A stretch of 64,000 bases of DNA, from contig CM038469.1 of the NCBI GenBank assembly GCA_021464415.1, positions 14,052,501 through 14,116,500 on the forward strand. The letters run 5' to 3'. Under the pieces are notes generated by a model. That model was not told the DNA's origin and did not search any database. It saw only the letters and a program-made list of their open reading frames with translations. The stretch is from Lonicera japonica (lineage: Eukaryota; Streptophyta; Magnoliopsida; Dipsacales; Caprifoliaceae). Made by a program: the position numbers and the translations under genes. This document shows, piece after piece, positions 12,197 to 22,691 of this stretch; positions within the stretch are counted from its first letter, which is position 1; each line of letters starts with the position of its first letter.

Positions 12197-13877
12197 GGCC
12201 AACACCCCCAAGGGTTCAAGACAGCAGCTTGGATTTGGAAAATTATTGGCTTATATCTGACTTTCTACTCTTTCGTCAAGTATTTTATGTTATAATCTTA
12301 TTTCTGAAGAATTATCGAATCTATTCCCGACACTCGACGTATCCCGTCTCTAGAATCGCATTCTCGGAAATATCTGAAGAAGGAAAAGATCATTATCGCC
12401 AGAGATCTCTCTGCCGCATTATACTTTCTTTCTTATTATTATTATTCTCGACGGGAAGGTAAAGAAAATATGTTCTAGTATTTAAATTATATATCTATGT
12501 ACTTGTTTTACTCCTGTTGTTTAGTCCATGTTTTATTTGAATAAACTTATTGCCAAGTTACAAAGTAGTCTACCGTTTTCAAAACAAAAGACCCCGATAA
12601 AACCATTTCCAAAATCAGAAGTATAAGTACATTATCATCCGGATAAAATTCTGTTTTCAAAACTCGGACTGATAAGACTTATCTAGGAATTAAAATCAAC
12701 ATATCCTGTCTTTTCTATAGACTGCGACGTGTCTGATAAAACTCCCCTCAAAGAGTTTTAGTTCCATATTAAATTAGTCCCGACACAAGATCCGAACTTT
12801 TACAAAAGTAATCACAACACGAGAAAACCGTCATTATCTGAGGAAATAATACGGGACACTCTTTCAAAATAAAAGGTTTTGTCATTTGTATTTACATCTT
12901 TCAATAATAAAACATCGAATCTCGGGACACAAAGGTTTTTATCCCTTTCCCCTCTTTTTCCCAGAAATTAGGGTTTTCTCACTTGGAAAGTAGTAGACTG
13001 TCAGTAAAAGCATCCAAGTTTTTCAACATAAAATAAACGTATAAGACCACTAGAGACCGAAAGGGCGGAATGGGTGCTTAACACCTTCCCAAACCGTAAT
13101 ATAGTTTTCGAACCCTATAGAATCCTGGTTTTGCAGACAAATGTGTAAAGAAAGGCTTATATGTAGCCTTTTCTCTTACACAACCCATTTTGTCCGTTTT
13201 CTTGTAAAACGTACTGGCGACTCTGAACGAACCCTCTCGTATCTAGGAATAGGATAGAGGGACACCCGATATGAATTATCAACACCGATCGAAGCAAATG
13301 GAGCGACGGGATCCGTTCCGATGTTCTAGACGCCCAACAACGGGAGCGAGACCCGGGGGTCGCATTTGCGGATTTTCACAGATATCTCTTAGTGTGAGCT
13401 TAAGTTGTAATCTTCATACACTATAGAGCTATTGTACATTGGTGTTAGTCACCAAATCATTTCTTTCAAACATTAAGAGAGGTTTATCTCTTAAGATAGC
13501 AAGAGTGAATTCTTGTGTGAGTATTAAGAGAGATTCAATACTTGTAAGAGTGTGTAAGAAGAATACACTTATAGAGGTTTGATCTTCACCCGGAAGGAGA
13601 TCGGTTATAGTGGAATTTCTCGGGGTACTAACCGAGCGCGGAGTAGGGGCTAACAAGCCGAACCGTGTGGACAAAAAGTCTTCGACTTTGATCGGTTTAA
13701 TCTTTCTATCTCTTGAATTCTTATATTGTGTTATTTGCACCTTGTAATTGGAATTATCTTTATTTCGTGTTTGCTTGATTGATATAGACATTAAATATTT
13801 TTAAATTAATTTTAAAAATCCCATTAAGTTTTAAAAACCCTATTCACCCCCCCTCTAGGGTATTTTTCGACCTACAA

Positions 13878-13890
13878 TTGGTATCAGAAG
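13878..13890 (+). other. Primer binding site of the Sirevirus
   Basis: TTGGTATCAGAAG begins one base after the LTR end. Plant copia elements prime from initiator methionine tRNA with TGGTATCAGAGC; this copy has one base altered near the end. Confidence 0.85.
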
Positions 13891-13932
13891 TTGTACTCTT
13901 GTTTTGATTTTACAATCTTAAAGTTTACGATC

Positions 13933-15742
13933 ATGTCTATCTATCAAGGAACCGGACTTAACGAAAGTTCTTCAACCACTAGGCCACCTCTATTTGATGG
14001 CAAAAATTATAGTTATTGGAAAAATCGCATGTGTACTTTTCTTCAAGCTAGTGATTTTGAACAATGGATGGTTACACTCATTGGACCCTATGAGATTACC
14101 AAAACCGATGAAAGGGGTAATGTCACTCCTAAATCAATTTCTGATTATGATGAGAATGACATTAAGAAAATTCAATTTAATGCTAAAGCCTTAAATTCTC
14201 TACATTGTGCATTAACTATGGATGAATACAACAAAATTTCTGGTTGTAAAACCGCAAAAGAAATATGGGACAAATTAGAGGTTGCTCATGAGGGAACCTC
14301 ACAAGTCAAGGATGACAATATTGATATGCTTGTTCATGATTATGAGCTTTTCAAAATGGAACCTAATGAATCACTTGCTCAATATGCTTGTTCATGATTA
14401 TGAGCTTTTCAAAATGGAACCTAATGAATCACTTGCTTCTATGTATAGTAGGTTCTCTATTATTACTAATGCTTTAGATCTCCTTGGAAAGGTTTACTCC
14501 AATGAAGACAAGATTCAAAAGATTCTTAGAACGCTTCCAAAGAAATGGAGACCTAAGGTGGCGGCTATTCAAGAAGCCAAGAACCTCAAGACGCTAAGCA
14601 TGGACGAACTCTTGGGTTCACTTAAAACCCATGAGAAGGAATTGGAGAGAGAAGAAGAAGTTGATTCAAAAGCCAAGAAGACTCTTGCTCTCAAGGCAAG
14701 TCAACGAGAGGATGATGAAGAGTCAATGGGAGGTGACGATGACATGGCTCTCCTCTCTAGAAACTTCATGAAATTTCTAGCCAAGAAGAAGAAGTTTCAA
14801 GGAAAAGGAAACAACTTTGGTTCTTCATCAAAAAGGAACAATGATCGATCAATTCAACCAAGAGTTGAAAACGAATAAGTCAAGAAATGTTTCCATTGTC
14901 ATGAACCGGGACATTTCAAAACCAATTGCCGGGTTAGAAGAAAGGAGAGAAGAGATAAAAGAGATAAAGCATTCAAACAAGTAAGGCATGCCCTCAAGGG
15001 GACTTGGAGTGATTCCGAAGAGGGTGAGTCCGATGCCGACTCTAGCGACGAGGAGACGGCAAATCTTTGCCTTATGGTAAGAGACGATGAGGTAGACTAT
15101 ATTTATGACTCATTTAGTGATGATAATATTTCTAATAATGATGACGCACATGATGAGAATGACTATGATGAATTGTATGAAATGTTTGAGGAATTACATA
15201 GCAAGTTTGAAAATTTATCTAAAAAGTATGCGAGCCTCAAAAAGGAGAATTTGATAATTTCTAACAAGTGTGAATTTTTTGAGAAAAAAAACATGGTTTT
15301 GAAGAGTGAAATCAATACTTTGAAGAAAGGAAAAGAAAAAGAAATTCCAAACACACTTGTAGTAGAAAATGTCAAATTAAAAGATCAAGTGGATGATCTA
15401 ACTAATAGCTTAGCCAAATTCACTAATGGTAGGGATAATTTGGATAAACTATTAGGAATGCAAAGGTGTATATTTGACAAAGCTGGTTTGGGTTACAACC
15501 AAATTAACAACCAAAAGGATTACAAAAACTTTTTTAAAACATATACACCTCATGATCCCACTCATCTTTGCTCATATTGTGGTAGAAACACTCATTATGT
15601 GGATCATTGTTTCTATCGAAATGAAGGTTTCCCTAAGAGGAAGCTTGCTTGGGTTCCAAAAGGAACCATTATGTTTGCTAACCCAAAGGGACCCAACACA
15701 TTTTGGGTACCAAAGGAGAAGTTACTCAAAGTCATGGTGTAG
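13933..15742 (+). pseudogene. gag: Sirevirus gag, broken
   Basis: Gag packages the element's RNA into cytoplasmic particles. The start ATG 13933 is 57 bp after the LTR. The N-terminal part has the usual PLFDGKNYSYWKNRM motif and the nucleic-acid binding region of copia gag; a CX2CX4HX4C zinc knuckle lies at 14888-14929. After an acidic stretch follows a long Lys/Glu coiled coil (about 15150-15430), typical of Sireviruses, then a second CX2CX4HX4C motif at 15569-15610. Breaks: a 58-bp tandem duplication (14324-14439) shifts the frame, TAA at 14876-14878 lies just before the first knuckle, and TAG at 15740-15742 separates gag from pol in the same frame. Gag and pol are normally one frame in Sireviruses. 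Confidence 0.9.
14324..14439 (+). repeat. 58-bp tandem duplication in gag
   Basis: Two copies of 58 bp start at 14324 and 14382 (ATATGCTTGTTCATG...), differing only at the last bases. 58 is not divisible by three, so the copy number change breaks the frame; the second copy continues in the frame used for the rest of gag. Confidence 0.9.
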
Positions 15743-18700
15743 GTGTGCTTGAAAGCCAAGGGTAGCAAAACCAAGTGGTTCTTAGATAGTGGTTGCTCAA
15801 AATACATGACGGGAGACAAAAACAACTTCTTAAGTCTTATTCCCAAGCGAGGAGGGAATGTGATTTTCGGGGACAACGCTAAGGGAAAAATTATCGGTAT
15901 AGGTAAGGTTGGTAAGCATTCTACATGCATTGATAATGTTCTATTAGTTGATAGCTTGAAGCATAATTTACTTAGCATTAGTCAATTATGTGATAAGGGT
16001 TATGAAGTTATTTTTAAATCCGATCGTTGCATTGTTAAAAATGTTAGTGATGATTCCATTCTACTTGTTGCATATAGAACTAACAATGTGTATACTCTTG
16101 AGCTTGATGATTTATCACAACAAGATGTTAAATGCTTATCCGCTATAAATGATGTATCTTGGTTATGGCATAGGAGACTAGGACATGCTAATATAGATTT
16201 AATTCATGCTTTGTCTAAGAAAGAGCTTGTTAAAGGATTGCCTAAAACCAAATTTGTCAAAGATAAAATTTGTGATGCATGTCAACTTGGTAAACAACAC
16301 AAATCCTCTTTCAAGTCTAAAAAGGATATTACTACTTTTAGACCAGTTGATATGTTGCATCTTGATTTGTTTGGTCCTATTTCGGTTGCTAGCCTTGGTG
16401 GCAAATTGTACACTCTTGTTATTGTTGATAATTACACTAAACTCACTTGGGTGTTCTTTCTCACCCACAAAAGTGAAACTCCACTTGTCTTTGCTAAATT
16501 TTGTAGAAAAGTTCAAAATGAAAAAAGTGTCTCTATTGTGCATGTTCGTAGTGATAGAGGTAGAGAATTTGACAATGTTGATATTGAGAATTTTTGTGAT
16601 GAGCATGGTATTGATCATAATTTTTCAGCACCTAGGACTCCTCAATAAAATGGTGTTGTTGAAAGGAAAAATAGATCTCTTCAAGAGATGTCAAGGATTA
16701 TGCTTAATGAACATTCTTTGCCGGAATATTTGTGGGCGGAAGCCGTTAACACCGCATGCTATGTGATTAATCGTACTATCATTCGTAAAAAGTTAGATAA
16801 GACACCTTATGAGTTATGGAATGACAAGAAACCAAATATTTCTTATTTTAAAGTTTTTGGTTGCAAATGTTTTATTTTGAATGATCGTGATCACTTAGGT
16901 AAATTTGATGCTAAATCCGATGAAGGAATTTTTCTTGGGTATGCCACTAATAGTAAAGCATATAGAGTTTATAATAAAAAAAGTTTAGTAGTCCAAGAGT
17001 CTATGCATGTTGTATTTGATGAGTCAAATCCTTTCTCACCCATAGTACAATCCGATGATGATGTTGAAATTATCCAAAAAATCTCAGACATTCAAATTAA
17101 TGATACATCTAAGGAAGAAACATCGAGTGCTCAAGCTTCTCCTAAGGAGTTAGAAAACAAAACCAAGCAAAACTCGAATGATTTGCCTAGGAGTTGGAAA
17201 TTTTTGTCCAAACACCATATTGATCAAATTCTTTGAGAGCCATCTAGTAAAGTTATGACTAGATCTTCCTTAAGAAATGTATGCAATAATGTGGCATTTG
17301 TTTCTCAATATGAGCCTAAAAACATTATTGAAGCCGAACAAGATGAATCTTGGATGATGGCTATGCAAGAAGAGCTCAATCAATTCGAGAGAAACAAAGT
17401 GTGGACACTTGTTCCCAAACCTAGTGATCAAATAATTATAGGTACTAAATGGGTATTTCATAACAAAAAGGATGAAAGTGGTGTAATTGTTAGAAATAAA
17501 GCTAGATTTATTGCCCAAGGATACAATCAAGAGGAGGGCATTGATTATGAAGAAACATATGCACCCGTAGCTCGTTTAGAAGCCATTCGCATGCTACTTG
17601 CTTATTCATATTTTAAGAATTTTAAATTATATCAAATGGATGTGAAAAGTGTTTTCTTGAATGGTTTTATTGATGAGGAAGTTTATGTAAAACAACCTCC
17701 TAGTTTTGAAAATCATGTTTATCCGGATTATGTGTTTAAATTACCAAAAGCATTATATGGTTTAAAATAAGCACCTAGAGCATGGTATGATAGACTTAGC
17801 TCATTTTTTTATTAACAATGGTTTTGTTAGAGGTAAAATTGATACTACCTTATTTATCAAAAATCATGACAATGACATGCTACTTGTACAAATCTATGTT
17901 GATGATATTATATTTGGTTCTACTAACAAAAATCTTTGTAAGGACTTTTCCATATGTATGCAAAAGGAATTTGAAATGAGCATGATGGGAGAAATGAATT
18001 ACTTCCTTGGATTACAAGTGAAGCAATGCAAAGAAGGCATCTTCATCAATCAAGAGAAGTACTGAAGAAATTCGACATGGAAGGTGCCAAGTCCATGAGC
18101 ACTCCTATGAGTTCAACATTGAAGCTTGACAAAGACGAGATAGGTAAAAGCGTAGACATCAAGAAATATCGAAGTATGATCAGTAGTTTATTATATTTGA
18201 TGGCCTCTAGGCCGGATATTATGTTTAGTGTATGTCTGTGTGCATGATTCCAAGCGGATCCTAAAGAGTCACATTTACTTGCCGTAAAACGGATTTTCCG
18301 TTATCTTTCCGGTACTAGTTCCTTGGGTTTGTGGTACCTAAGAGAGAACTCATTTGACTTGATTAGTTATTTCGATGCGGATTTTGTCGGTTGCAAAATC
18401 GATAGGAAAAGCACTAGTGGCACTTGTCATTTCCTATGACACGCACTAATATCTTGGTCAAGCAAGAAACAAAACTCAGTGGCCCTTTCAACGGCCGAAG
18501 CCGAATATGTGGCGGCCGGAAGTTGTTGTGATCAAACTTTATACATTAAACAACAACTAGAAGACTTCGGATTAAGTCTTAGCCACATTCCCATTAAGTG
18601 TGACAACACAAGTGCTATTAGCTTGACCAAGAACCCTATACAACATTCACGTACTAAGCACATTGAGATAAGATATCATTTTATTCGTGATCATGTGGAA

Positions 18701-18832
18701 AAAGGTGATGTTGATATTGAATTCGCTGGCACCGAATCGCAATTTGCGGATATTTTCACTAAACCACTTCCCGATGATCGTTTTTGCACTATTCGATGTG
18801 AACTTGGCATGACTAGAGCATGTGATATCTAG
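15743..18832 (+). pseudogene. pol: Sirevirus pol: protease, integrase, RT, RNase H
   Basis: Domains in copia order. Protease: WFLDSGCSKYMTGD near 15776, with the catalytic DSG. Integrase: HHCC finger (WHRRLGHA at 16165 to CDACQLGK), then the catalytic core with DLFGP, DRGREF and the ERKNR end, giving the D-D-E set. RT: WVFHNKKDESG near 17450, MDVKSVFLNG near 17638, KALYGLK, and YVDD at 17895-17906. RNase H: DRKSTSGT near 18400 and ALSTAEAEY near 18482, ending at 18832. In-frame stops: 16646-16648, 17234-17236, 17768-17770, 18245-18247, 18437-18439. A T-run around 17800-17806 shifts the frame and a second shift near 18030-18060 restores it. Domain order with integrase before RT is diagnostic of copia. 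Confidence 0.93.
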
Positions 18833-19168
18833 TTAACCAAAATATTCATGTATATTGATCAATTATGCTTGTTTACAAAGCTTATAATATTGTTTTGTTA
18901 ATTAATTAATTTTTTTGTGTAACAAGCATCCTAGTTTCATGTATTTCATTTACATGTTATTATGTGTACTAATAATTTTATTATAGTACATATTTGGCCC
19001 ACAATAGCACTTCAAAGTTCAATTTGGCATTAAGAGCAAAAATTAGCAAATCTGGGCTTGACAGACTCAATCAGTCGACTAAGGGATAACACTCAGTTAA
19101 CTAAGCCTTCATCAGTCAACTGAAGGGCCTTCATCAGTTGACTGATGCTTGGCTGAGAGCTGTTCTCT
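18833..19168 (+). promoter_or_regulatory. Spacer with internal palindrome array before ORF3
   Basis: Between RNase H and the third ORF, four relatives of the LTR palindrome occur: TCAGTCGACTAA (19071-19082), TCAGTTAACTAA (19093-19104), TCAGTCAACTGA (19112-19123) and TCAGTTGACTGA (19134-19145). The sequence just before them also resembles the LTR (a TTGACAGACTCAATCAG phrase against GATGGACAGAGCCCATCAG). They sit directly before a TATA-like sequence and a C/T-rich leader, so they look like part of a separate promoter. Three of the four have lost the central CpG by C to T or G to A change. Confidence 0.65.
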
Positions 19169-19173
19169 TTATA
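19169..19173 (+). promoter_or_regulatory. TATA-like box before ORF3
   Basis: TTATA in CTCTTTATACCCTG, followed by about 400 bp of C/T-rich sequence that looks like a plant 5' UTR, up to the ATG at 19585. The serine- and proline-rich open frame in this leader is a by-product of the base composition. Confidence 0.45.
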
Positions 19174-21014
19174 CCCTGTTTTTTCCCCTGTTTCATTCAC
19201 TTCCCTCTCTATCAATTTCGAGCCTCCTCTCTCCACACACACCCAAAACCTTCACAAACCATCCTATATCTCTAGATTCTTCACCAAAACACATTCTAAT
19301 CCATAAATCTTCTTCATTCTACATTAAATCACCTACAAATCACACCTATTTTACTTCAAATCCTTCAAACCTATCTTATTCCTTCTCAAACCCTAACCCT
19401 AGCCTCCATTTGAATCCTTTACCCAAAACTATACTTACACCCAATCTCTCTACTATCTCATCTAAATTCATCCATATTTACTACTCTTTTCCATCATCTA
19501 AACTAGTTTTGAAACCCAAAAATCTCAATTTCTCTTCAAACCCTAGTTTTTTCAAAGTCTATATCCTTTTCCCAATCTCTAAATATGTCTCAAGCACCTC
19601 GCTCTAGTCGCCCTCGCAAGTCTGTACCGCAAGTAGGTACATCTTCGCCCGCTCCTACACAAGTTCCACTGCCACCATTGTTCATCTCTGATGAAGTTCA
19701 GGCCAACTTCAACTCCGACTATGCCATTCGTACTATCATTGAAGGTAAACAATTCAACATCGAGCTATTCTCTTTATATGGTCTTAACATTACTGCTCTT
19801 TTTCGTAGACAAGGCATCATAAATTTCCTAACAATTCGTGAGAATGTTTATCCCCGTCTAGTTAGATTGTTTTATGCTAACCTTCATCACCCGGCACTTG
19901 ATTCTGGTCATCCCAACAAGCTTTGTTTTAACACTCTCTTAAATGGACGAATGATTAGTTTTACTAAAATGGATCTCAGTTGGATCTTTGGTTTTCCAAC
20001 TGAAAATGTGACGGACGTCCCGTCGAATTTTGGCAATCTCTTTGGTTTTGAGAAATTCGCGGCCTTATCTACCATTCTTAAGCGACGCCATCGATATCAA
20101 AACAGTGGTGCGGGACTTGAAATCAAAGCTTCTATGCTTACCCTGCAAAACCGACTTATCCATTCCATTATCGGGTATTCCATTATTCCAAGACGTGGTA
20201 GTCGGGCTTCCATCAATGCTTTGGACGTTTTCTTGGTATGGGCTATTTCTATGGGACACAAGCTTGACTTTGCCGATCTCATGTTCAATCATCTTCTTGG
20301 TATCACCAATCACAAGAAACAAGGATTAGTATATGATATGGCACTCACTCGACTATTTTAATTCTATGACATTCACCTTGAAGATGAGACGGAAATCATT
20401 GTTCCTACATCCGTTGAAACCTATAGTGCTAAGACTATTCGCCAAATGGGATATCACATTGAGAACGGGGAATGGATTTCAAATGATCCTCTTGATATTA
20501 ATGAGGATGGTGATAGTGATGATGATGAGAACTTGGCCCAAACCGAGCCCATGGAGCAAGACATGCCATCTCAAGGACCTTCCACTCAAGCTCCCACTAG
20601 CTCTCTGTAATACCCCTAGCCTTATTTTGCTTTTAAAACTCTCATTGTATTTCGTGTAGTTGATAACTTGTATTACGGTTAGCGTTTCTATGGTGTAATG
20701 TACCTACTTGTAGTTTCAAGCCTTGGGCATGTTGTTATAGTGTAATTAAGTTTGAATAATCAATCGTTTCATCATTCGGGTGGTCCGAATTGAAAACGAG
20801 ATCTTAAACGTGTGTTTTGATTCTACGCGATTTACTAAATTTTGGTCAATTTTGAAAGATCATAACTTCTTCATCCGATGTCCAAATGACTCCCCATTTT
20901 TGGCAAAATCTTCCTCTCATTCCCCTCTACAAGTTTCGTGTTTGGCCCGAGTCAAGATTCAGACGTTTCGAGGCTCATTCTAGGCTTTTAAGGTGACAGT
21001 TTGTTGCAGCAGTC

Positions 21015-21094
21015 ACCATGATCGATCATGGTACACTCCATGATCGATCATGGGCACACTAGAGCACTCCAGAACACTTCAAGATCGATCATGG
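21015..21094 (+). promoter_or_regulatory. Palindromes CCATGATCGATCATGG in a solo LTR
   Basis: A perfect 18-bp palindrome ACCATGATCGATCATGGT at 21015-21032, a perfect 16-mer at 21038-21053, and a third copy with one arm decayed at 21080-21094. CpG lies at the exact centre. I see no convincing TATA box at a fixed distance here. Confidence 0.7.
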
Positions 21095-21837
21095 TAAGCT
21101 TGTAAGTCGTATTTGACCAATTTTGACCCGAAAACTCACCCTTTTAGCCCCATTTCTCCCACACCTTCGACATAACCATTCCAAGGGAGAGTGAGGGTCT
21201 TGAGAGCAACCCAAGGGAGGGTTCTTTGAAGCTTGGAAGTCATCCAATCTATTGAGCCACGCTTGGGCTTCCGAGCCATCTTCTTCTCCTTCGTCTTCAA
21301 CCTTCCGCACCTCCATTAAAGCTTGGTGAAGCTTTAGGGTTTCAATTTCTTGGGGAGAAGACACCGCCACACCATCATTTTCGGAATTAGAGCTTCATAG
21401 AGGTGGGAATCTAGTATCAAAACTATTTTTCTAACTTGTTATGGTTTGATTCTCAATATACCATCTATTAGCTCAAAAACCCTAAGTTATCTACACATGC
21501 TTTGGGTGTATTATGAGATTGTGATGCAGTGTTTAAATTAATGATTCTAGTAGCCTATATATTGATTAAATAGCATGATTCAACTATGATTTCTTATCAA
21601 ATACTTGCCCTTCACTGAAACCCAACTTGGACAAGATTGTATACTGATGATTTTTGCTACGCATATTTATATAAACTGATAATGGTCCAAGTGGTTGGAT
21701 TTCTTCATAAAATACTTATTAAACGAGTTGTTCTACTTACTGAGATGGTTTATACTACAAATCTCATGTTGAAAACATTATGGGTTTTATGTGGATGATT
21801 GGGTTGCCTAAAGGCTTATTGCTAGCGCAAGTCCATG

Positions 21838-21976
21838 ATAGGTCCCAGGTTCGTCTCTAACGATTGAGACTTAAGTTGGGACAGAGAGCCCCTGGGTGCA
21901 AGACCCGAAACCGTGCACGGAAAATAACAGGAGGCCCTGCTGCCGCGTGGTTGAAAGGCCACGAAATGCAGACCTG
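21838..21976 (+). other. Conserved structured block in an LTR
   Basis: Rich in self-complementary pairs: GGTCCCA with TGGGAC, GTCTC with GAGAC, the palindrome CCGTGCACGG, and a nested hairpin CAGG (21928-21931), CTGC (21937-21940), CGTGG (21946-21950) paired with CCACG (21959-21963), GCAG (21968-21971), CCTG (21973-21976). The same block is on the minus strand at about 38277-38410 and 48105-48240, and in reduced form at 25977-26032. Confidence 0.6.
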
Positions 21977-22691
21977 GTTGTACGCTTGGATAGACGCGGT
22001 TATCGTTGAGACTTGGGATTCATGAGTTCTGGGGTGAAACCCGTATCAGTTGTATTAAAAGGTTGTTGATATAAGCTACTTGCATATATATGAGGAGTAA
22101 AGAAGGTCCTGCTACTTTTTCTAAATTTAATTTATTATATGATTCCCACTGAGTCAGTTTGACTCACTCCTACTATTTTCTATATAGGTACTTCTACAGG
22201 TTCGTCAGGAAAGGGGAAAAGGAAGGACGACGCTTCTTAGACTGCCTCATTTCTTACCTTATAGTTAATTGAGGGTCCTTCGAATGGAAGGGCCATTGGT
22301 CTTAAAATTTTGTTTACACTTGTGATGTGATATGTAATATGTATGTTTCCTCTATGACTGATAAGTAAATTAAGGATTGTAGACTTATGTTTTGGAACCT
22401 CATTAGAGGCCTGTAACATATACTTGTATGATATGGTTATGGTGTGAATTTTAGTTTCATGGATATAATCATTGCTTATTGTTCTATGTTTATCTTATTT
22501 TGGATCGCCGTCGAGTACGGCTCCGTGATTAACCAGGTCCCGGAGGGTGCATCCTCTTAACGGGATTTGGGGCGTCACACTCTCAACAAGCCATTCACAC
22601 GCCACATCCAAATGAAGCTATCTTGCAAGCCATCCAACATCTCTCGGTGACCATGGATAATAGGTTCAACCGCATTGAGGAAAGGCAAAGA

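Larger units (their letters stand above)
11823..13380 (+). mobile_element. Solo LTR with seven TGTCGCGCGACA palindromes
   Basis: 1558 bp from TGTAGACACCCC to GGATTTTCACA, with a perfect 5-bp duplication GATAT (11818-11822 and 13381-13385). The uninterrupted site is visible in the 3' LTR of the same element at about 23436. A related LTR of opposite orientation is at 51670-54550. The palindrome array and TATA box mark U3; near 13213 the phrase ACGTACTGGCGACTC is shared with that relative. The ends and wording fit a Tat/Ogre-like gypsy LTR, but no coding part is present to confirm this. Confidence 0.9.
10921..13876 (+). repeat. 5' LTR of the Sirevirus, interrupted by a solo LTR
   Basis: Starts TGTTGACC, ends TTTTCGACCTACA; about 1393 bp once the insertion 11823-13380 is removed. 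The parts 11070-11822 and 13381-13876 match 22692-23942 closely. The first 150 bp have no partner in the 3' LTR but are recognisable in the solo LTRs at 8145-9488 and 52355-53823. It carries the palindrome array at 11523-11574 and a TATA box at 11673-11680. Confidence 0.88.
20606..22579 (+). mobile_element. Gypsy-type solo LTR in ORF3
   Basis: 1974 bp from TGTAATACCCC to GGGGCGTCACA with perfect duplication CTCTC (20601-20605 and 22580-22584). It shares modules with the LTRs of K, J, E, A and the 36871-40323 family: the CATAACTTCTTCATCCG phrase (20870), a structured block at 21838-21976, and the hairpin at 22150-22166. It carries its own palindrome set at 21015-21094. Confidence 0.92.

Noticed and set aside
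11791..12462. Open frame of 223 codons
   Set aside because: It crosses the boundary of the solo LTR at 11823 and reads through its palindrome array; the repeated residues come from the palindromes.
13429..13791. A 120-codon minus-strand frame, repeated at 23488-23850
   Set aside because: It lies in both copies of the Sirevirus LTR and is kept only because the LTRs are nearly identical. It has no known motif, and an LTR R-U5 region is not expected to code on the minus strand.
16199..16618. Minus-strand frame of 139 codons over integrase
   Set aside because: A shadow of the integrase coding strand.
19149..19607. Open frame of 152 codons rich in Ser, Pro and Leu before ORF3
   Set aside because: It has no proper start codon, is a consequence of C/T-rich leader sequence, and overlaps the ORF3 start in another frame.
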